Of a DNA stretch of 60,067 bases, positions 39,888-47,739 are shown piece after piece (the first letter of the stretch is position 1; each line of letters begins with the position of its first letter). Made by a program: the position numbers and the translations under genes. The stretch spans positions 1-60,067 of IMG/VR virus record IMGVR_UViG_3300034523_000297, one strand, 5' to 3'. Under the pieces are notes generated by a model, which made no database searches, was not told the DNA's origin, and was given only the letters and a program-made list of their open reading frames with translations. The DNA comes from a virus.

Positions 39888-40553
39888 ATGACGACACTTG
39901 CCCAACGAATGAAAATCGCGCGATCCCACGCCAATCTCACCCAGAAAAAGCTGGCTGAGACGGCAGGGGTTGAGCAGCCAGCCATATCGCAACTGGAAAC
40001 AGGAAAAAGCCTAAAGAGCGCCCACATCGCAGCCATAGCTAAGGCTTGTGGCGTCAGCGCTATATGGCTGGATAAGGGTATTGGCGGAATGACCGATGAC
40101 ACGTCAGGATTCGACGCCAACGTAGAACCTATTCCTGGTCCTGTCAGGTATTACGAATACCCAGAAATCAGCTGGGTTCAGGCTGGGATGCCAATGGAAG
40201 CGATAGAAATCTCGAACGTTGCGTCGTGCGAGGTTCATCCATCAGACGCTTGGGCTGGCCCGCACGGGTTTTGGCTCAAGGTGAAGGGGCCGTCGATGAC
40301 CTCTTCTAACGGCATGTCCTTTCCCGAGGGAATGGTGATCCTGGTAGCCCCTGGATTTGATGTGGAGAGCAGCCAGTTCGTAGTGGCCAAGATGGTCGAC
40401 ACCAACGAGGCGACGTTCAAACAGTTCATCTGGGATTCCGGCCGCGCCTTCCTCAAACCACTTAACCCATCGTTCCCCACTGTTGAGATGGATGGCGAAT
40501 GGGTCTTGGTTGGCCGAGTGGTGGATGCCAAGTGGCCGCGATCAGCTCTGTGA
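39888..40553 (+). CDS. cI: CI-like repressor with S24 self-cleavage domain
   Basis: A 221-residue protein. Helix-turn-helix at residues 16-45 (LTQKKLAETAGVEQPAISQL). The C-terminal S24/LexA-like domain has the cleavage pair Ala99-Gly100 (SWVQAG), catalytic Ser136 (GPSM) and Lys178 (FKQF). RecA-stimulated cleavage would start induction. The ATG at 39888 is 9 nt after the -10 box, so the mRNA is nearly leaderless, as for lambda cI from PRM. The frame runs upstream to 39834 but that part covers the promoter. Confidence 0.9.
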   Translation: MTTLAQRMKIARSHANLTQKKLAETAGVEQPAISQLETGKSLKSAHIAAIAKACGVSAIWLDKGIGGMTDDTSGFDANVEPIPGPVRYYEYPEISWVQAGMPMEAIEISNVASCEVHPSDAWAGPHGFWLKVKGPSMTSSNGMSFPEGMVILVAPGFDVESSQFVVAKMVDTNEATFKQFIWDSGRAFLKPLNPSFPTVEMDGEWVLVGRVVDAKWPRSAL

Positions 40554-40560
40554 GGTTGTC

Positions 40561-40815
40561 ATGCCCCTAACCAAGCCCAACCAAGAACTCCACCGCGACC
40601 TCCAAGGCCTGGCCTCTGACCTGAAGTGGTCGGCGGTCGAGCTGAAACGGATTGCTGAGCGCATCAGCCTGTCCGGGAATGACCCAGATGCTCAAGCCGT
40701 ACTGAGGATGTGCCGGTCCTTTCAGGACGCCGAGGAAAGGCTTGCCGGATATGCAGAGGAAACCCACCTGGGGCTAATTGTCCGGGTAAAGACACCTTGC
40801 GAGCTGCCAGAGTGA
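40561..40815 (+). CDS. small hypothetical protein after the repressor
   Basis: An 84-residue helical protein (MPLTKPNQELHRDLQGLASD) with GAGG upstream of its ATG, 7 nt after the repressor stop, so it is expressed in the lysogen. Family unknown; a short GTG-led frame (40812-40919) overlaps its end and may be nothing. Confidence 0.6.
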   Translation: MPLTKPNQELHRDLQGLASDLKWSAVELKRIAERISLSGNDPDAQAVLRMCRSFQDAEERLAGYAEETHLGLIVRVKTPCELPE

Positions 40816-41084
40816 GGATCCGCCGGGCTGGGGAGGATCGGTTGGTGGGGTATGAGGAGGAGGTGAACGTGGGAAGGATTGCCAGACTAATCCAAGTGGT
40901 CCGCCAGGATAAAGACTAAATCCAAGCCTGGGGTGACTCTGGTCCAAAGCACGAAATTAGTATGAAAGCAGTGGATGAGCGATATTTTCTAAGAGGCATG
41001 CTTCCTAGCGAATACTAATAACAGGCGACCATCCCAAGCACCTCCATTACTGTACATAAAAAATTCTATCAAGGACGTAAGCGC

Positions 41085-42830
41085 ATGGCTGGGGCCAAAA
41101 AATCACGCTCTGCGCGTGGCACGCAAGTCGAAAAAATCTCTATCGCCAAATTTAGGGGATTGCAGGACCTGACCATTCCGCTAGGGGAAAGAATCACCCT
41201 ATTATGCGGTAAAAACGGCACATCAAAATCTTCAATCCTAGGGATAGCCGCCCAAGTATTTAGCTTCGAAACGGATTACACAACCGGGGACAGCCTTAAC
41301 TATACGACCCTTACAGGGAGTAAATTTGAGTCACGAGTTTCCGAGCACTTCAGGCTTTCAAAAAAATTTGATCAGCCCGATTCGATGGATACAACAGTAA
41401 CCATCTATGATGGCTATACCTCGTCCCAAGCAGACCTCAACCTTCGCCTATACGACTCAAAAGACAGAAATAAGCCGCGCCCAATAGTTCGCGGGAATAC
41501 GCTGGCCGGTGACGAAAAAAACACCAGTAGAAATGCAACGCACCCAGTCATTTACTTGAGCCTGAAGCGGCTGACACCAATTTCTCAGCGTGCAAAATAT
41601 ACCGAGCATGATATTGATTTCTTAAATCAACATCGTAGATCGTTTGTCTCTCTTAGCAATCGCCTGTTGAGCAAGCAGTCGGCAACGTCTGTGACTGCTA
41701 CGACCGGGACTATTAAGTCTGCTGCCGCCCACGGCACAAATTATGATCATGACTCAGTCTCTGCCGGAGAAGACAATGCTGGTCAGATTTTGCTAGCAAT
41801 CTATTCTTTCCGCAAGCTAAAGGAGGAGTACCCCAAATATCAAGGAGGACTACTTCTCATAGATGAAGCGGATGCCGGACTATTCCCAGCCGCGCAAAGA
41901 CAGCTAATTAAAATACTTACAGAAGAATGTAAGGACCTAAACCTCCAAGTCATTATGACTTCACATTCTCCGACCATGATTCAGGATATACACGAACTCA
42001 GCGAAAAGTCGCCAGGACAATATCAGAATATATACTTAAGCGACAGCTATGGACCTATCAGAATCTTTGAAAATGTGACCTGGCCACAGATTTATGCCGA
42101 TCTTCACGTCCAAACCATAGCTATAGACGACAAGCAACTGCCGCTGGTGAATATCTACTTTGAAGATAAAGAGGCTTACGACCTCTATACAGCCATCATA
42201 AGTGACCGGTCCATAAAAAGGCTATCAAATCCTCTCAAGGACATTGCATTAGGCTGCAGCGAATACATAAAGTTAGTTAAGAGAAAGGTCCCAGAATTCC
42301 ACTCAAAAAGCCTTATCATTCTCGATGGTGATGTCGATGCCAGTGAGACAAAGGGCATGGACAGCATCGTAAAATTACCAGGCTTACTTCCACCCGACCA
42401 GATGATTTTCGAGTTCCTCTACAATCTAGAAGCAGCTGATGCGTTTTGGAAAAACAGCCGCGGCTTCTCTAAGCCAGTTTTTCTCCAGCTGGCTCAAAAA
42501 ATCATCGACACTTTGGAAATTGATCCCGCTGACGGCAAGATTGATATGCATGTCCTTGTGGATCGACACAAGGCTAGGTCGTCGCCAGACGATCAGAGGT
42601 TGAGAAGTCATTTCAAAAATTTTGCTAAAGAAAAAGATTTTCTGTCCATGGTTGCAGGTCGGGTCACAGAGAATCCATATAGAGCCTGGGCCAAACGTAA
42701 TTATGAGCTTTCCACAAATTTCAAGGAAGAGGTTCGCAAAAAGCTCAAGTCGACGCTGGTTAATGGCCACGGTATTGATACGGCCATGCTAGCCATATTG
42801 GACCCCTCCCCCGATCTCAAAAAAGCCTGA
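41085..42830 (+). CDS. OLD-like AAA ATPase with TOPRIM-type C-terminus (candidate exclusion gene)
   Basis: A 581-residue protein. It has Walker A GKNGTSKS (42-49), ABC-type signature SAGEDN (226-231), Walker B LLLIDEAD (256-263) and switch His TSHS (292-295), as in SMC/OLD ATPases. The C-terminal part has E360 in YFEDKEAYD and LDGDVD (413-418), the acidic blocks of a TOPRIM or DUF4435-like nuclease. Base composition is clearly more AT-rich than the neighbours, a sign of transfer. It lies downstream of the repressor, between the two operator regions, where lambda keeps rexAB, so it is probably expressed in lysogens for defence. Confidence 0.8.
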   Translation: MAGAKKSRSARGTQVEKISIAKFRGLQDLTIPLGERITLLCGKNGTSKSSILGIAAQVFSFETDYTTGDSLNYTTLTGSKFESRVSEHFRLSKKFDQPDSMDTTVTIYDGYTSSQADLNLRLYDSKDRNKPRPIVRGNTLAGDEKNTSRNATHPVIYLSLKRLTPISQRAKYTEHDIDFLNQHRRSFVSLSNRLLSKQSATSVTATTGTIKSAAAHGTNYDHDSVSAGEDNAGQILLAIYSFRKLKEEYPKYQGGLLLIDEADAGLFPAAQRQLIKILTEECKDLNLQVIMTSHSPTMIQDIHELSEKSPGQYQNIYLSDSYGPIRIFENVTWPQIYADLHVQTIAIDDKQLPLVNIYFEDKEAYDLYTAIISDRSIKRLSNPLKDIALGCSEYIKLVKRKVPEFHSKSLIILDGDVDASETKGMDSIVKLPGLLPPDQMIFEFLYNLEAADAFWKNSRGFSKPVFLQLAQKIIDTLEIDPADGKIDMHVLVDRHKARSSPDDQRLRSHFKNFAKEKDFLSMVAGRVTENPYRAWAKRNYELSTNFKEEVRKKLKSTLVNGHGIDTAMLAILDPSPDLKKA

Positions 42831-42912
42831 TCATGCGTGCGCCGGGGAGGCTGGCCAAGTATACTGCCGGCCGCTAGACTGAGGCTGGCCAGCCTCCAAG
42901 GACGAGATTCTT

Positions 42913-43791
42913 ATGTACTCCAACAAGCTTTACAGCCCGCTTCGCTACCCCGGCGGCAAGGCGCGTTTCGCGCCGTTCATCGCTGAGGTCATGCGCGCCA
43001 ATGGCTTGGACGGTGGTCACTATTTAGAACCCTTTGCGGGCGGGGCTGGCGTAGCTCTGGAGCTTCTATTTGACGGGCATGCTAGCCACGTCCATATCAA
43101 TGATCTCGATCCAGCTGTGCATGCTTTTTGGTCTGCGGTGACTTCTGATTCGGAAGGCTTGCTACGCCTCCTTCGCGATACCCCTATTACGATGGATGAG
43201 TGGCATCGCCTGCGCCAGGTGATGCTGGATCAAGATCCAAGCTTGTCGATTACGGAGAGAGGTTTCGCCACCCTCTTTGTCAATCGGACCAATCGCTCTG
43301 GCATCCTCAAAGGCGGCGTCATCGGAGGCAAGGCCCAAACTGGGACCTATAAGCTAGACGCTCGCTTCAACAAGGACATGATCGCAGCTAGACTTGATCG
43401 TATCGCACAGCATGCACACAACATCACGGTCCATCAGGAGGATGCGTACAGCCTTCTCAGTCGCGCATCAGAGCTACTTCCTGATCGCTCATTGATCTAT
43501 CTAGACCCCCCATACTACGTGAAGGGGCGTGATCTGTACCGGAATTTCTACAAACATGACGACCATTTGCAGATTGCCCAGCTGCTCCAGTCACCAGGGT
43601 TCATGAGGCAATGGGTTGTGTCGTATGACAGCGCCCCCGAAATTTGCGAGATGTACAGCGGCTCAGAAGCGTTGAAGTATGGCCTTCATTACACCGCCCA
43701 GGCCCGGTATGTTGGCGATGAAGTGATGTTCTTCAAGGATGGTCTTAAAGTGCCTGATGCCGAAATCCCTAAGGCGGCAGCCGCAGGCTGA
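42913..43791 (+). CDS. DNA adenine methylase (D12 class)
   Basis: A 292-residue protein with PLRYPGGKARF at the start, SAM-binding FAGGAG (41-46) and catalytic DPPY (198-201), the Dam/D12 class order. It would methylate adenine N6, target unknown. It follows the OLD-like ATPase by 82 nt with its own leader. It may protect the prophage's own DNA from the ATPase/nuclease or be a solitary phage methylase. No restriction endonuclease gene is nearby. Confidence 0.87.
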   Translation: MYSNKLYSPLRYPGGKARFAPFIAEVMRANGLDGGHYLEPFAGGAGVALELLFDGHASHVHINDLDPAVHAFWSAVTSDSEGLLRLLRDTPITMDEWHRLRQVMLDQDPSLSITERGFATLFVNRTNRSGILKGGVIGGKAQTGTYKLDARFNKDMIAARLDRIAQHAHNITVHQEDAYSLLSRASELLPDRSLIYLDPPYYVKGRDLYRNFYKHDDHLQIAQLLQSPGFMRQWVVSYDSAPEICEMYSGSEALKYGLHYTAQARYVGDEVMFFKDGLKVPDAEIPKAAAAG

Positions 43792-43805
43792 ACCCTGGGC
43801 CTCAA

Positions 43806-43831
43806 ATCAGCCCACCTCGGCGGGCTTTTTC
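43806..43831 (+). terminator. intrinsic terminator after the adenine methylase
   Basis: AGCCC and GGGCT arms (with internal CACC/CGGC pairing) followed by TTTTTC. It closes the repressor-side operon. Confidence 0.65.
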
Positions 43832-43895
43832 ATGCCTTCACGCTTTTTTCACGCCCTACCCTGCACAGTGAAGGCTCATCCGATTTCCCTAAGTT

Positions 43896-43925
43896 AGCCC
43901 GCATTGCGGTGCGGGCTTTTCTTTG
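43896..43925 (+). terminator. second terminator-like hairpin
   Basis: AGCCCGC and GCGGGCT around an 8-nt loop with TTTTC. It lies upstream of the membrane zinc-ribbon gene, isolating it from the methylase operon. Confidence 0.55.
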
Positions 43926-43988
43926 TCTGCGTGATGGCGGATGGCCAGAGTGGTAGCATGGCGGCTCATTTACCTGGGAGGGATGTCC

Positions 43989-44552
43989 ATGCGGGGCTTT
44001 GGAATTCTGGCGCTGATCGTAGGCTTGATTGCTGTGATCGGCGCAATGGCTATGGACGTGTCTGTTTCGACTGGAATGGGCGGCAGAGTTAATAACATCG
44101 GCCTCATGGCCCAGCAGCAGAATTACCTGATCATAGGGGCACTGATAGCGCTGGCAGGCCTGCTGATGACGATCTTTGTTGGCAAGAAGCAGCTGAGCAG
44201 CGAACAGATCGCGAGCATCATGGATGCAAAAGACTCGAGGCCCTGCCCCTTCTGTGCCGAGCCGATCAAGCACGCCGCCATCAAGTGCAAGCACTGCCAG
44301 GCTGATGTGCCGGCAGTTGAGCGTGAGCTGCCTTCAAAGGGATGGACTGTGCGTGTTCCATGTCGAACTGGTGATGAGTACGTGACAACGCGGGACAACC
44401 TGAAGGCAGAAGACCTGCCGGTAGGGAAATCTGAACACCCTGTCGTTGTGATCGGACCATACGACTTGAAGGTCGCTGCATTTGATGTGCTGCGCATCCT
44501 CCGTGAGCGTCACTCTATTTTTGGTGAGATCTACTACGAAGACGGCCGCTGA
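43989..44552 (+). CDS. membrane protein with zinc ribbon
   Basis: A 187-residue protein. The ATG at 43989 has GGAGGG at 6 nt. Two membrane helices (about 3-24 and 44-64), then CPFCAEPIKHAAIKCKHC (two CxxC pairs, a zinc ribbon), then a C-terminal alpha/beta domain of about 80 residues. It sits between terminators in the immunity region, which fits a lysogen-expressed gene, perhaps superinfection exclusion. No named family. Confidence 0.65.
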   Translation: MRGFGILALIVGLIAVIGAMAMDVSVSTGMGGRVNNIGLMAQQQNYLIIGALIALAGLLMTIFVGKKQLSSEQIASIMDAKDSRPCPFCAEPIKHAAIKCKHCQADVPAVERELPSKGWTVRVPCRTGDEYVTTRDNLKAEDLPVGKSEHPVVVIGPYDLKVAAFDVLRILRERHSIFGEIYYEDGR

Positions 44553-44575
44553 GCCGATATCAACCGAAACCCAAA

Positions 44576-44599
44576 GGCCCGCCCCGCGCGGGCTTTTTT
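44576..44599 (+). terminator. intrinsic terminator
   Basis: GCCCGC and GCGGGC with a 5-nt loop, followed by six T. It ends the membrane zinc-ribbon gene. Confidence 0.75.
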
Positions 44600-44667
44600 G
44601 TGCACGCACCCTCAAAAGAGCACAAATGTGCTCTATCCAGTATTGCCATTTACGGGCAGATTAAATA

Positions 44668-44683
44668 CTGTTCATTTATACAG
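44668..44683. promoter_or_regulatory. SOS (LexA) box before the DUF1654 gene
   Basis: CTGTTCATTTATACAG fits CTGT-N8-ACAG, inside TACTG ... CAGTA. It is 18 bp upstream of the GTG start of the DUF1654 gene, overlapping the likely promoter. Confidence 0.75.
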
Positions 44684-44700
44684 TAAATGGAGTTTGTACC

Positions 44701-44964
44701 GTGGCTAAAGCCAAGACCGCATCCAAGTCCCAAGCCCATACCCCGCCTACGCGATACGAGCTGATGGGTGCCCGCATCCAGAAGATCGTCAATTCCCCAG
44801 CAGCTCAAAGCTCACGCTCCGTCATCCTGGCCAAGGCCGAACATGAGGCCCAGGAAGATTGGGAGCGCTTCCTTGACGAGGTGGCCGAGAACGACAATGT
44901 GACCATCGCTCCGCGCGAGGACGGCTCCGTCCGGCTGAGCTGGGTCGTACCCAAGGAAGACTGA
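44701..44964 (+). CDS. DUF1654-family protein
   Basis: An 87-residue protein with a GTG start behind GGAG. RYELMGARIQKIVNSPAAQS, SVILAKAEHEAQEDWERFLD and DNVTIAPREDGSVRLSW are the conserved blocks of DUF1654, a family mainly in Pseudomonas and its phages. The SOS box says it is induced by DNA damage. Function unknown. Confidence 0.85.
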   Translation: MAKAKTASKSQAHTPPTRYELMGARIQKIVNSPAAQSSRSVILAKAEHEAQEDWERFLDEVAENDNVTIAPREDGSVRLSWVVPKED

Positions 44965-44982
44965 TTTTCAGCATCCCTCTTT

Positions 44983-45005
44983 GCCCGCCTAGCGCGGGCT
45001 TTTTT
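44983..45005 (+). terminator. intrinsic terminator after DUF1654 gene
   Basis: GCCCGC and GCGGGC with a 5-nt loop, then six T. Confidence 0.75.
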
Positions 45006-45012
45006 GTGGGCG

Positions 45013-45840
45013 TTAAGCCTTACCGCCGTAGCGCTCCCAAGCCAAGATCATATCTTTCATGGCGCGCTTTTGAGAGTCCGGCAGGATAAAGTCGTTGTAA
45101 TACTGCTTCCCGTCGAACCTGATGGTCACCTTTTTGGCATCTGCAATTTTTCTAAGCATGGCCTTGTTCTCGGCAACGGTGTCCGACCACTCCCAGATTC
45201 CGCCGTAACCGTTATCCCGCTCGAAGTCGAGGCTTCCAAGCTGGAATGTCTGGTCATCAGCTTTGATCGTTACGCTCTGGACGAATAGCCAGCTATCAGA
45301 ATGGTATTGGAGTTTCAGCCTCAGGGGCATAACCCGAGAGTTCTCGCCCTCCAGTCCGAAATACAGGGACATATAGGTGTCGAGCGTAGGGATGGACTTG
45401 TGGGAAACCCAGGTTATCCCTTTGATCTCATCGGTATTTTTCTTCAGGTTCTTATCCAGTCGGGCTAGGGCGGCCCTCGCCTCCTCCGCTTTCTTTGCTT
45501 CTGCTGCCAGTCTTTCAGCTTCCGCAGCCTTTTCCTCACGCTCAATGGCATCAAGCAGAGATTTAGCCGTGATCGCTTCTGATTTTTCCGGGTAGCGTGC
45601 GATCAGGTCTTGCAGGCCTGATTTGGCAGCAGCGTTATCTCCGGCGGCCTTGGCGTCCTTCGCTCGCGCCAGCAGCCTTTGAGCCCCATGTTTTTCAGCA
45701 TCCAGCTCCGCCTTGAGCGTGGCGACCTCGGACTGTAGCCTGCTTACCTCTCCTTGAAGCTGTTCAGCCTTCTCCCTGTCGGCATTCCCGCATCCGGCAA
45801 GCGCCAACCCAACAGCCAATGCAACAACCGCCCTCTTCAT
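45013..45840 (-). CDS. phage lipoprotein with coiled coil
   Basis: A 275-residue protein. The ATG at 45840 follows AAGGAG. Signal peptide MKRAVVALAVGLALAGC with lipobox LAGC (Cys17), then a coiled coil (about residues 22-125), then a C-terminal domain (DTYMSLYFGLEGENSRVMPL). Phage-encoded surface lipoproteins often block adsorption of related phages, so exclusion is one possibility. It is divergent from the rightward early promoter. Confidence 0.7.
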   Translation of the reverse strand: MKRAVVALAVGLALAGCGNADREKAEQLQGEVSRLQSEVATLKAELDAEKHGAQRLLARAKDAKAAGDNAAAKSGLQDLIARYPEKSEAITAKSLLDAIEREEKAAEAERLAAEAKKAEEARAALARLDKNLKKNTDEIKGITWVSHKSIPTLDTYMSLYFGLEGENSRVMPLRLKLQYHSDSWLFVQSVTIKADDQTFQLGSLDFERDNGYGGIWEWSDTVAENKAMLRKIADAKKVTIRFDGKQYYNDFILPDSQKRAMKDMILAWERYGGKA

Positions 45841-45945
45841 CGCCAAAAGCTCCTTGTGTGGTTGGGTGACTCTATCAAAACGCCACCACCCACACGACAT
45901 CTCGCCATGGGCTTGTGCGGATTTTTTGTGGGCACGAGAAAAAAT

Positions 45946-45987
45946 ATAAGCATGCTTATTGACTCACTAAATAAGCAGGCTTATATT
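45946..45987 (+). promoter_or_regulatory. OL-like region: two operators and strong early promoter
   Basis: Operators ATAAGCATGCTTAT (45946-45959) and ATAAGCAGGCTTAT (45971-45984) match the ATAAG-N4-CTTAT sites at 39815-39875. The promoter TTGACT (45959-45964), 17 bp, TATATT (45982-45987) is overlapped by both, so the CI-like repressor would shut it off. It starts the rightward early operon near 45994. Confidence 0.82.
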
Positions 45988-45989
45988 TT

Positions 45990-46365
45990 GACCCATCGAG
46001 GCGCTACACAGCCCCTCGGGAGGCCCTCAAGCCGACCGCTCTTTAACAACCCAATCGCAGAAAGGCTGCCAGCCAGCGAAACGACTAACGCACCGGGCGT
46101 GGGCGACTCCCACCCTGCTGCGCTGTATCGGATAGCCCTGGCAGCCCAAACCAGAAAACGTATGGAAAGAAATCATCGCCCAGTCGCAGGTGGCGGGTAA
46201 CAGCGACCTGGAACACCCGTTGAACTGTAGCGCCCGGCACGCCGACGCATCGGTCAACACGACATTCGATTTGAGCCAGCGACCGACGCCAGTAGCGGGT
46301 CGCGGCAGATTTCCTCGATGCCCTTCCTGTGAGGGGTATCAGGGAAATCACACGGGAGTCACAAC
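45990..46365 (+). promoter_or_regulatory. long untranslated early leader with boxA
   Basis: CGCTCTTTAACA at 46037-46048 matches the ribosomal-type boxA element bound by NusB/S10. A GGCT-GCC-AGCC hairpin follows at about 46064-46074. No convincing gene occurs in the 375 bases between the promoter and 46366. The arrangement resembles a nut site for antitermination of the long operon that ends with the integrase. Confidence 0.6.
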
Positions 46366-46782
46366 ATGAGTGTTGATGCATACGCCGGGATCGACCCGGC
46401 ACGGAAACGCTGCTGCGCCGTTGGCGAGGCGGATGCCCATAACGTGATGGAGGCGTTGCGGGATGGCCTGATTGTCGTCCCGGTTTCGGTCGATACGGCC
46501 AGGATGATTTGGGGTAGTGAGCCGGTTGATATCTACGCCATCGCCCTTGGCGGAAGCGTAACTCCCGCCAAGGTGGAAGGCCTAAGCGCCCAGCAAATTG
46601 AACGGTTTCGTCAGATCGTTCAGGAGATCTCGACCGACGAGAAAGTTAGCTTCGATGAGGCATTCTCAATCGCTTCAAATCACCTGGCCTACTGGGTCAG
46701 CGAGATGCCCAAGGGGCGACAGGCTTCAGGTGGCAGCAAGGCTCATGCTGGTGAAAGCCATGCCGACCAAGTTTCTGACTGA
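46366..46782 (+). CDS. hypothetical protein, first gene of the rightward early operon
   Basis: A 138-residue protein (MSVDAYAGIDPARKRCCAVG) with GGGAG upstream. Its place as first product of the PL-like transcript is that of lambda N, but the sequence is not the short Arg-rich type of N. Family unknown. Confidence 0.6.
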   Translation: MSVDAYAGIDPARKRCCAVGEADAHNVMEALRDGLIVVPVSVDTARMIWGSEPVDIYAIALGGSVTPAKVEGLSAQQIERFRQIVQEISTDEKVSFDEAFSIASNHLAYWVSEMPKGRQASGGSKAHAGESHADQVSD

Positions 46783-47027
46783 GATACGAAAATCCACGGC
46801 CCGCCAGGACCGGAAAGCGGAGTAGCGAGCCCTCTTATCCGCTCGCGAAGCGCGGTTATTTCAAGGTTGCTTGATCCGTAATAGGTGCCGATTGGGAGTT
46901 TTCGCAACGTCCCGTCTGAGAACGCAATTGTCTTCATCAGCCCCAACGCCTCCATCCCAGCATGAAGATCATCGTAGTCGTCCCATCCGGCCTTCAGTAA
47001 CTCAACCCGAACCATGTAATCCGCCAT
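46743..47027 (-). CDS. GhoS-like / DUF2622 protein
   Basis: A 94-residue protein starting MADYMVRVELLKAGWDDYDD with AAGGAA 7 nt upstream. This start and LHAGMEALGLMKTIAFSDGT, then LPIGTY, match the ferredoxin-like GhoS/DUF2622 family; GhoS is an RNA-cutting antitoxin. No GhoT-like small membrane toxin is adjacent. It runs against the early operon and its end overlaps the previous gene. Confidence 0.65.
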   Translation of the reverse strand: MADYMVRVELLKAGWDDYDDLHAGMEALGLMKTIAFSDGTLRKLPIGTYYGSSNLEITALRERIRGLATPLSGPGGPWIFVSQSETWSAWLSPA

Positions 47028-47210
47028 ACCGATGTTCCTTATCTCGACTGTGGAGATCGGAGCATAGGGTTTTCCCTCGACTGTGGAAAGCGAGGAAACA
47101 GGGAGCCTGCCCCTGCAAAAACAGGCACTCACAACGTTGCAGACGATTCCCCGGTGCGCCCCAAGCGGGGCGCATCAGGGGGAATCCACTGAATAGCAGA
47201 GGGCAAGACA

Positions 47211-47423
47211 ATGTCAGGCACGTTCGAGCAAGGCTGGGCAGCGCGTCCCTTCGCGCAGCAGTTCCCGGGAATGAACGCGGACGAGGCAAAGCGCCTTGAC
47301 CACATCAATACCTCCATCACCACGCTGTATCTGGCGGGGCTGCTCACCGACAAGCAGGCGAACGAGATCCGCACCAAGAAATTCCCCAAGGTCGTCACCA
47401 AGGCGGTCCTGGGCAAGAGCTGA
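47211..47423 (+). CDS. small hypothetical protein
   Basis: A 70-residue helical protein (MSGTFEQGWAARPFAQQFPG). It lies after the opposite-strand GhoS-like gene. Family unknown. Confidence 0.55.
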   Translation: MSGTFEQGWAARPFAQQFPGMNADEAKRLDHINTSITTLYLAGLLTDKQANEIRTKKFPKVVTKAVLGKS

Positions 47424-47482
47424 TTCCCTGACAGCCGGAAAGACGGCCCGATGCCCTGCTCCCCATCGCAGGGTGTGATCGG

Positions 47483-47604
47483 GATGCGACTTGTAGTTTG
47501 CCTCGGCGGATCAGGGGCGCCACACCAAGCTGGTGCGGTCAGTTAGGTAGCGCTGCCGAAGCTGGCGTAAGTCTTTGGGGTTCGAATCCCCGCCAGGTCG
47601 CATC
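47483..47604 (+). ncRNA. structured tRNA-like element
   Basis: GATGCGACTTG (47483-47493) pairs with CAGGTCGCATC (47594-47604), 11 bp with one G-T pair, closing a 122-nt element. Near its 3' end GGGG-TTCGAAT-CCCC is a perfect tRNA T-arm (47577-47591), and AGTTAGGTAG (47541-47550) resembles a D-loop. A normal cloverleaf cannot be drawn: the T-arm is not next to the outer stem and no anticodon arm fits. It occupies most of a 316-base gene-free stretch (47424-47739). Confidence 0.45.
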
Positions 47605-47739
47605 ACCGATACACCCCGCATCCCCTTCCTTCACATCGACCGCATCAGACAGGTGCCAGTACTGCGCTCTCACGGCGCGCAGAGGTTGGTCGCCTGCGCT
47701 GGCATCTGCCTCATGCGGTTGGCTACTGAGGTTCACACG

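Noticed and set aside
40812-40919. 35-residue GTG frame after the small gene behind cI
   Set aside because: GTGA overlap is suggestive, but it is too short and lacks other support.
47483-47604. Functional tRNA gene
   Set aside because: The T-arm is perfect but acceptor, D-arm and anticodon arm cannot be placed at tRNA distances, and no CCA follows the outer stem.
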